Source: Devosia ginsengisoli
GTDB lineage: Bacteria; Pseudomonadota; Alphaproteobacteria; Rhizobiales; Devosiaceae
Direction: 5' to 3'
NCBI RefSeq assembly: GCF_024707105.1
Contig: NZ_JANQAJ010000011.1
Span: 383,488-447,487, forward strand
DNA: 64,000 bases
Shown here: one piece after another, positions 59,016 through 64,000 of the stretch
Position numbering within the stretch: position 1 is the first letter of the stretch
How the letters are laid out: each line of letters begins with the position of its first letter
The notes under the pieces: model-generated
The model's input: only the letters and a program-made list of their open reading frames with translations
The model's database searches: none
Told to the model about the DNA's origin: nothing
Translations under genes and position numbers: made by a program

Positions 59016-60343
59016 CTACGACCGCCGATAGCTTTGATGCCGCCCATATAGGGCTGGAGCGCTTTTGGGATGGCGACCGAGCCGTCTTCCTGCTGGTAGT
59101 TTTCCATTACGGCGATCAGGCAGCGGCCGACGGCCGTGCCGGAGCCGTTGAGCGTATGGACGAAGCGCGGCGCCTGCTTCTCGCCGGCAGGACGATAGCG
59201 CGCATCCATGCGGCGGGCCTGGAAATCGCCGCAGACCGAGACCGAGGAGATTTCGCGATAGGTGTCCTGCCCGGGCAGCCAGACTTCGAGGTCATAGGTC
59301 TTCTTGGCGCCGAAGCCGATATCGCCGGTGCAGAGATTCATGACGCGATAGTGCAGGCCCAGCCGTTGCAGCACCGTCTCGGCGCAGGCCAGCATGCGCT
59401 CATGCTCGTCAACAGAGGTTTCAGGCGTGGTGATCGACACCATCTCCACCTTGTTGAACTGGTGCTGGCGCAACATGCCGCGCGTGTCCCGGCCAGCCGA
59501 ACCGGCTTCGGAGCGGAAACAGGGAGTCAGGGCCGTGAGACGCAGCGGCAACTCTTCCTCGGCCACGATGGATTCGCGGACGAAATTGGTCAGCGGCACT
59601 TCGGCGGTGGGGATCAGCGCCAACCGGCTTTCGCCATGCGGGGTGAAAAACAGGTCTTCCTCGAACTTCGGCAACTGGTTGGTACCGAACAAGGCCTCGT
59701 CGCGCACCAGCAGCGGGGGCTGGACTTCGGTATAGCCATGCTCAGTCGTGTGAAGGTCGAGCATGAACTGGCCGATGGCGCGTTCGAGGCGGGCCACCTG
59801 CCCTTTCAGTACGACGAAGCGGCTACCCGAGAGCTTCGCGGCCGTTTCGAAATCCATCTGGCCCATGGCCTCGCCGATCTCGTAATGCTCCTTGGGTGCG
59901 AAGCTGAGAACCGGCTTAGGCGCGCGGACCTTGGCGGCAGTTTCGGGCGAGCCGTTGCGGCCGAAATATTCGACATTGCCGGTTTCGTCCGTGCCGTCGG
60001 GCACGTCATCGAAGACGAGGTTGGGGATGACCGAGAGGGCATTGCGCAATTCGAGTTCGACGGCGCGCTCGTCGGCTTCGCCCTGCGGGATGAATTCCTT
60101 GAGGCCGGCGACCTCAGCCATCAGTTCCTGCGCCCTGGCTTCATCCTTCTGCGCCTTGGCCTGGCCGATCTGCTTGGACAAAGCGTTGCGCTTTTCCTGC
60201 GCCTCGTTCAGGCGGACGATGATGTCCCGGCGCTTGTCATCGATGGCGAGCAGATCGGAGGCGCGCACGGAAATGCCCTTGCGCCGCGAAACGGCGGCGT
60301 CGAAGGCTTCGGCGTTGGCTCTGATCCACTTGATATCGAACAT
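59012..60343 (-). CDS. serS: Seryl-tRNA synthetase
   Basis: The 443-residue class II synthetase has the N-terminal antiparallel coiled coil for tRNA-Ser (residues about 30-105, [19 protein letters not shown]), motif 2 in [20 protein letters not shown], and motif 3 in [20 protein letters not shown]. It charges tRNA-Ser and tRNA-Sec. It starts at ATG 60343 with little Shine-Dalgarno signal. The REPIN-like half copy lies between it and tatC. Confidence 0.98.
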   Translation of the reverse strand: MFDIKWIRANAEAFDAAVSRRKGISVRASDLLAIDDKRRDIIVRLNEAQEKRNALSKQIGQAKAQKDEARAQELMAEVAGLKEFIPQGEADERAVELELRNALSVIPNLVFDDVPDGTDETGNVEYFGRNGSPETAAKVRAPKPVLSFAPKEHYEIGEAMGQMDFETAAKLSGSRFVVLKGQVARLERAIGQFMLDLHTTEHGYTEVQPPLLVRDEALFGTNQLPKFEEDLFFTPHGESRLALIPTAEVPLTNFVRESIVAEEELPLRLTALTPCFRSEAGSAGRDTRGMLRQHQFNKVEMVSITTPETSVDEHERMLACAETVLQRLGLHYRVMNLCTGDIGFGAKKTYDLEVWLPGQDTYREISSVSVCGDFQARRMDARYRPAGEKQAPRFVHTLNGSGTAVGRCLIAVMENYQQEDGSVAIPKALQPYMGGIKAIGGRR

Positions 60344-60412
60344 CGGTTGCTACGGGTCGCTGCCCGCCTCTGGTTGATTGAGAACGGTACCCCAGCAGCC
60401 TCACCCCGAGGC

Positions 60413-60467
60413 GTGCCACTGTGGCACGACCTCGTGGTTCGACAAGCTCAAACCATGAGGTCTACTG
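60413..60467. repeat. Diverged half copy of the REPIN-like element
   Basis: One arm only is present: GTGGCACGACCTCGTGGTTC, then CAAGCTCAA and CCATGAGGTCTACT. It matches the left arm of the full elements but has a different connecting segment. The first bases GTGCCACTGTGGCAC form their own small hairpin. It lies between tatC and serS in the same operon direction. Confidence 0.75.
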
Positions 60468-60471
60468 AAAG

Positions 60472-61290
60472 TCAGTCGGATGATGAACCGGAAAGTTCCG
60501 CTTCCTGCGCAGCCAGGGCCGCGGCACGGCGCTTTTCGATCATCCGAACGGAAATGATCGAGAGTTCGTAGAGCGCGTACATGGGCAAGGCAAGGCCGAT
60601 CTGGGAGATCGGATCAGGCGGCGTGATGAAGGCGGCGAAGATCAGGATGCCGACGATAGCGTAGCGGCGGCCCTTTTTCAGCACATCGACATGCACAAGA
60701 TCGATCTGCGCCAGCAGCGTCAGGATGACCGGAAGCTGGAAGCAGACGCCGAAGGCCAGGATCAGCAGCATGGCCAGTCCCAGGTACTCGCTGACGCTGG
60801 TCAGCATCTGGATATCGACGGTCTGCATGCCGGCGAAGAAGTGCAGCGCCATGGGTAGCACGATGAAGTAGACAAGCGCCGCCCCGGCGATGAAGAAGAT
60901 TGGCGTCGCTACGAGATAGGGCAGGAACGCCTTGCGTTCATGCTTGTAGAGGCCCGGCGCCACGAACATGTAGATCTGGCTGGCGATGATGGGGAAGCCC
61001 AAGAAAATGGCGCCGAACAGGGCCACGTTCAGATAGGTGAAGAACAGCTCCTGCGGCGCGGTGAAAATCAGGTTCGCGCCGGGAACCGCCCTTTTGTAGG
61101 GGATCAGCAGCCAGTCATAGATGGTGCTGGCGAAGATGAAGCAGAAGGCCATCAGCACGACAATGGTGATCGCCGAGTAGATCAGCCGCTTGCGCAACTC
61201 GACCAGATGCTCGAGCAGCGGCGCTTCGCTGCCGGCGAGCTCGTCCTCGGGTTCCTTGGTCTTGTCTTCGATCTGCTTGGTGTCGGCCAT
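60472..61290 (-). CDS. tatC: Twin-arginine translocase subunit TatC
   Basis: The 272-residue protein has six membrane helices and the TatC blocks LLEHLVELRKRLIYSA, FTAPQELFFTYLNVALFGA and GLYKHERKAFLPYLVATP, the region that recognises the twin-arginine signal. The N terminus (residues 1-25) is polar and acidic. It starts 3 bases after tatB. TatA, TatB and TatC together export folded proteins. Confidence 0.98.
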   Translation of the reverse strand: MADTKQIEDKTKEPEDELAGSEAPLLEHLVELRKRLIYSAITIVVLMAFCFIFASTIYDWLLIPYKRAVPGANLIFTAPQELFFTYLNVALFGAIFLGFPIIASQIYMFVAPGLYKHERKAFLPYLVATPIFFIAGAALVYFIVLPMALHFFAGMQTVDIQMLTSVSEYLGLAMLLILAFGVCFQLPVILTLLAQIDLVHVDVLKKGRRYAIVGILIFAAFITPPDPISQIGLALPMYALYELSIISVRMIEKRRAAALAAQEAELSGSSSD

Positions 61291-61293
61291 GGT

Positions 61294-62010
61294 TTATGCG
61301 TCCCCGGCCTTGGCGGTTTCGGCTGCAGCAGGCTTGGGCTTGGCAGCGCGCTTCCTGGGTGCAGGCTTGGTAGCGACAGGTGCCGTCTCGACAGGTTTCG
61401 CCGGCTTGCGGGCAGCGGGTTTCGCCGCTGGTTTCTTCGCCGCGGCAGGCTTTTTCGCGACCTGTTTCCTGGCCGGAGCCGGAGCATCCAATGGGGCCAG
61501 GTCGGTGGTGACGACGGGGCGGGTCGGTGCAGCCTTGGCCTTTACAGGGGCCTTTTTTGCGACGGGCTTCTTCGCGGACGCGGTCGCTTTCGACGCAACC
61601 GGGGCTGGACGGGCAGGCCTGAAGCCGGCCTCGGCTGCGACCTGGTCGGCCGTCTTGGGCGGCGTCAGGCCGGCGGCGGCCTTGATCTCGTCCACGACGC
61701 TTTCGGCCTTGGGGTCGGCCGGCTTGATGGCTCCGCTCGGCTTGGGGCCAGTTGGAGTCATGGCGTTGAATTCCTTGCGGATTTCGTCGCTGGTTTTCTT
61801 GAGGGGCGCCGTGATCGAATTGCGCAGGTTGCGCACTTCATCGAGACCGGTCGTCTTGTTGATCTCGCGCTGGAACTCGTTGCCCATGCGCCTGATCTGG
61901 CCGGCAATCTTACCGATGCGGTTCATCACCACAGGCAGGTCTTTCGGCCCGATGACGATCAGCGCGACGACGCCGATCACCAGCATCTCTGTCCAGCCCA
62001 AGCCGAGCAT
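61294..62010 (-). CDS. tatB: Twin-arginine translocase subunit TatB with long basic tail
   Basis: The first 90 residues are typical TatB: the membrane helix from MLGLGWTEMLVIGVVALIVI into GPKDLPVVMNRIGK, then an amphipathic helix. The remaining 140 residues are a low-complexity Ala/Lys/Pro tail (KKPVAKKAPVKAKAAPTRP, AAKKPAAKPAARKPAKPVE), at 238 residues longer than E. coli TatB (171). TatB and TatC form the receptor for Tat signal peptides. Confidence 0.95.
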   Translation of the reverse strand: MLGLGWTEMLVIGVVALIVIGPKDLPVVMNRIGKIAGQIRRMGNEFQREINKTTGLDEVRNLRNSITAPLKKTSDEIRKEFNAMTPTGPKPSGAIKPADPKAESVVDEIKAAAGLTPPKTADQVAAEAGFRPARPAPVASKATASAKKPVAKKAPVKAKAAPTRPVVTTDLAPLDAPAPARKQVAKKPAAAKKPAAKPAARKPAKPVETAPVATKPAPRKRAAKPKPAAAETAKAGDA

Positions 62011-62115
62011 GTCCTATTCCTTTAAAGCAGCGGCGCGGCCGGCGACGTCAGGACGTCATGTCAAAGTCACGTCGGATTTGACTGAAAACCGGAGGCCACT
62101 TTTCAGCCCGACGCT

Positions 62116-62325
62116 CTAGACGTCCTTCTTCTCGGGCTCGGCAACCGGCGCGTCGGCCGTGGTGGTGACGCGTTCCACCGGCTTGTCGTCGTCCTTCATG
62201 CCCTTCTGGAAGGCTTTGATGCCCGAGGCGACTTCGCCCATCATACCGGAAATCTTGCCGCGACCGAACAGCAGGATCACGACGACGGCAACAACGAGAA
62301 TGCCCCAAATTCCTGGCGCGTGCAT
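62116..62325 (-). CDS. tatA: Twin-arginine translocase subunit TatA
   Basis: The 69-residue protein has a short N terminus, one membrane helix ([15 protein letters not shown]), the amphipathic helix [20 protein letters not shown] and an acidic tail. TatA oligomers form the pore when recruited by TatBC. GGGAGA precedes the ATG. It is followed by tatB after 105 bases. Confidence 0.97.
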   Translation of the reverse strand: MHAPGIWGILVVAVVVILLFGRGKISGMMGEVASGIKAFQKGMKDDDKPVERVTTTADAPVAEPEKKDV

Positions 62326-62382
62326 TTTGGTCTCCCTAAATTTCAGAACGCGTTACACGCGAAAGATAGGTCAGAAATAGGT

Positions 62383-63480
62383 TCAATCGCGCGCAAACAC
62401 AAGAACGTGTTCCGGGTTCAGCGTGACGAAGACATCTTGTCCCACTTTCATTGCCGCATCGGACGGCTGGCGCAGGCCGAGCGGGGCGTCGAGCCCATCG
62501 ACCATGACCTCGCAGATGTCGATGCCGATGGCGTCGCGCTTGCCGACGATGCGGCCCGGCGTGCCGGGGCCGCTGGCCGCCATGGCAGCGCCGCCTGCCG
62601 GGCGAATGGCGACCGTTACGCTGGTGCCCTCGGCCAGTTCCGGCGTAGCAACCGAGCCAAGTGGCGTCGTGACGTGGCCCTGGGCGACCCGGCTGTCGAT
62701 CTCGCTCAGCGGCGAGAAGAAGCGGGCGGCGTCCAGGTCTATGGGGTGGCGGTAAATCTCTGCGGCCGAGCCGATCTGGGCGATGCGTCCGTGGCGCAGC
62801 AAAGCCACGCGATCGCCCAGCACCATGGCTTCCTCGGGGTCATGGGTGACGATGAGGCTGGTGACATGGGTCTCGCGCAAAACGGCCAGGGTTTCCTCGC
62901 GCACAGTTTCGCGCAGGCGGGCGTCGAGGCTGGAAAAGGGTTCGTCGAGCAGCAGGACGCCGGGGCGTGGGGCAACGCTGCGAGCCAGCGCCAGGCGCTG
63001 TTGCTGGCCGCCTGACAGCCTGTGCGGAAAGTCCGCCTCGCGGTCGGCGAGCCCGACGCGACGCAGGGCGGCGCGGGCCTGGGCGAGCGCGGCGGTGCGC
63101 CCGAGCTTGCGCAGGCCGAAGAGCACGTTCTGCAGGACGGTCAGATGCGGAAAGAGCGCAAAGTCCTGAAACATCAGGCCAATTCCGCGCCGATCCGGCG
63201 GGACGGTCAGGCCGGGGGCGGAGGCGATCTCGTCGTTGATGCGCAGCGCGCCGGCGTGGATGGGCTGGATACCAGCGGCGACGCGCAGGGCGGTCGATTT
63301 GCCAGAACCGGATTCGCCGAGCAGGCAGACGATCTCGCCTGGCTTGAGGGTGAGGCTGAAGCGGTCGAGCACCACCCTACCCCCGAGTTGAACCTCGACG
63401 GCGTCGAATTCGAGCGTGGCGGCGAAGCTGACGCCGGTCGTACCGCGCAAACCCCAGTCAGTGCTGGATTTTTCGGCCAT
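62383..63480 (-). CDS. ABC transporter ATP-binding protein, FbpC/PotA-like with TOBE domain
   Basis: The 365-residue subunit has Walker A LLGESGSGKST, the Q-loop FQDFALFPH, signature LSGGQQQRLALARS, Walker B LLLDEPFSSLD and the switch His (VTHDPEEA). A C-terminal TOBE-like domain starts after about residue 255. This is the layout of the ferric iron, putrescine and sulfate class. No permease or binding-protein genes are beside it. Its ATG at 63480 overlaps the scpB stop (TGATG); a GTG at 63483 is also in frame. Confidence 0.9.
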   Translation of the reverse strand: MAEKSSTDWGLRGTTGVSFAATLEFDAVEVQLGGRVVLDRFSLTLKPGEIVCLLGESGSGKSTALRVAAGIQPIHAGALRINDEIASAPGLTVPPDRRGIGLMFQDFALFPHLTVLQNVLFGLRKLGRTAALAQARAALRRVGLADREADFPHRLSGGQQQRLALARSVAPRPGVLLLDEPFSSLDARLRETVREETLAVLRETHVTSLIVTHDPEEAMVLGDRVALLRHGRIAQIGSAAEIYRHPIDLDAARFFSPLSEIDSRVAQGHVTTPLGSVATPELAEGTSVTVAIRPAGGAAMAASGPGTPGRIVGKRDAIGIDICEVMVDGLDAPLGLRQPSDAAMKVGQDVFVTLNPEHVLVFARD

Positions 63481-64000
63481 CACTCCTGTTCCTCCTCGTC
63501 GCTGCCTGTATCGTCCGGATCGAGTGGGTCTTCGTCATCGCGCAGGGCGGCGCCATCGAAGGGAAGCGGGATCTGCAGGTTGGGTGGCAGGCGGCTGGAG
63601 AGGAGGCCGGAGCCTTTGAGCTCATCGAGGCCGGGCAGATCGCTGAGGCTTTCCAGGCCGAAGTGATCGAGAAAAGCGTCGGTCGTTCCGTAGGTTACGG
63701 GGCGGCCGGGGGTGCGGCGGCGGCCGCGCATGCGAATCCAGCCGGCCTCCATCAGCAGGTCGAGCGTGCCCTTGCCGGTGGCGACGCCGCGGACCTCTTC
63801 GATCTCGGCGCGGGTGGCGGGCTGGTGGTAGGCGATGATGGAGAGGGTTTCGAGGGCGGCGCGGGAGAGCGGCCGGTTTTCCTGTTCGTCGCGGCGCAGC
63901 AGGAAACCGAGGTCTTCGGCGGTGCGGAAGGCCCATTTGTCGGCGCGCTGGACCAGGTTTACCCCGCGGGTGGCATAGCGGGATTGCAGTGTCAGCAGCA
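63480..64000 (-). CDS. scpB: Segregation and condensation protein B (5' end outside window)
   Basis: The 173 visible residues are the C-terminal two thirds of ScpB. They carry the winged-helix blocks SRYATRGVNLVQRADKWAFR, RPLSRAALETLSIIAYHQPA, TRAEIEEVRGVATGKGTLDL and RGRRRTPGRPVTYGTTDAFL, followed by a long acidic tail (DEDPLDPDDTGSDEEEQE). ScpB binds ScpA and SMC as the bacterial condensin. The gene runs off the right edge. Confidence 0.95.
   Translation of the reverse strand, partial: LLTLQSRYATRGVNLVQRADKWAFRTAEDLGFLLRRDEQENRPLSRAALETLSIIAYHQPATRAEIEEVRGVATGKGTLDLLMEAGWIRMRGRRRTPGRPVTYGTTDAFLDHFGLESLSDLPGLDELKGSGLLSSRLPPNLQIPLPFDGAALRDDEDPLDPDDTGSDEEEQE

Overview
The window looks like a chromosomal segment of a high-GC alphaproteobacterium of the order Hyphomicrobiales, perhaps Devosia-like. 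This is inferred from the gene order mfd-sdhE with recG nearby, scpB-tatABC-serS-surE-nlpD, and yajC with a fused secDF. It is also inferred from two SOS boxes of the alphaproteobacterial type GTTC-N7-GTTC, upstream of ssb and uvrA. Coding density is high and no stretch longer than about 300 bases lacks a gene. I see no prophage, insertion sequence or CRISPR array. Both ends cut genes: a quinone oxidoreductase at the left edge and scpB at the right edge.

Layout. 0-3.3 kb: qor (partial), terC, then a three-gene overlapping operon (YeeE/YedE half-transporters plus a UbiH-like FAD monooxygenase). 3.4-14 kb: ialB, mfd, sdhE, a 52-residue membrane protein, recG, and a glmU-glmS operon. 14-19.3 kb: an envelope protein, tRNA-Lys(UUU), a membrane protein, and the tgt-pgi-map operon. 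19.4-23.2 kb: a secreted protein, queA, and coaD with two cyclophilins. 23.3-29.5 kb: a membrane diguanylate cyclase, a LysE exporter and a small accessory stretch (DUF805, cupin, TetR, a DUF1127 fusion, a RibD/DHFR-like reductase, a VanZ-like protein). 29.5-42.7 kb: gyrA, then regulator/transport and stress genes (ArsR-MFS, VOC, beta-lactamase-like, HxlR/QorB, MMPL, a PAS-GGDEF protein). 42.9-48.8 kb: ssb and uvrA, each with an SOS box, plus two tiny basic proteins. 48.8-55.7 kb: GST, trmFO with an apparent frameshift, a thioesterase, homologues of complex I assembly factors, and secDF/yajC. 55.9-64 kb: a DUF815 ATPase and the long reverse-strand cluster scpB - ABC ATPase - tatA - tatB - tatC - serS - surE - nlpD.

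Themes. DNA repair is concentrated here (mfd, recG, ssb, uvrA). Protein export is represented by two complete machineries (SecDF-YajC and TatABC). Respiratory-complex assembly is suggested by SdhE and by Mth938-like and phytoene-synthase-like proteins resembling NDUFAF3 and NDUFAF6.

The most unusual non-coding structure is a family of roughly 130-bp inverted-repeat elements (REPIN-like). There are four near-identical full copies and one diverged half copy, all between genes and mostly at gene 3' ends. Other points worth following are a promoter/operator region where a TetR palindrome lies in the spacer of two divergent promoters, an in-frame DUF1127 fusion with a strong internal ribosome-binding site, a C-tract frameshift at the end of trmFO, and loss of zinc ligands in Tgt and UvrA.
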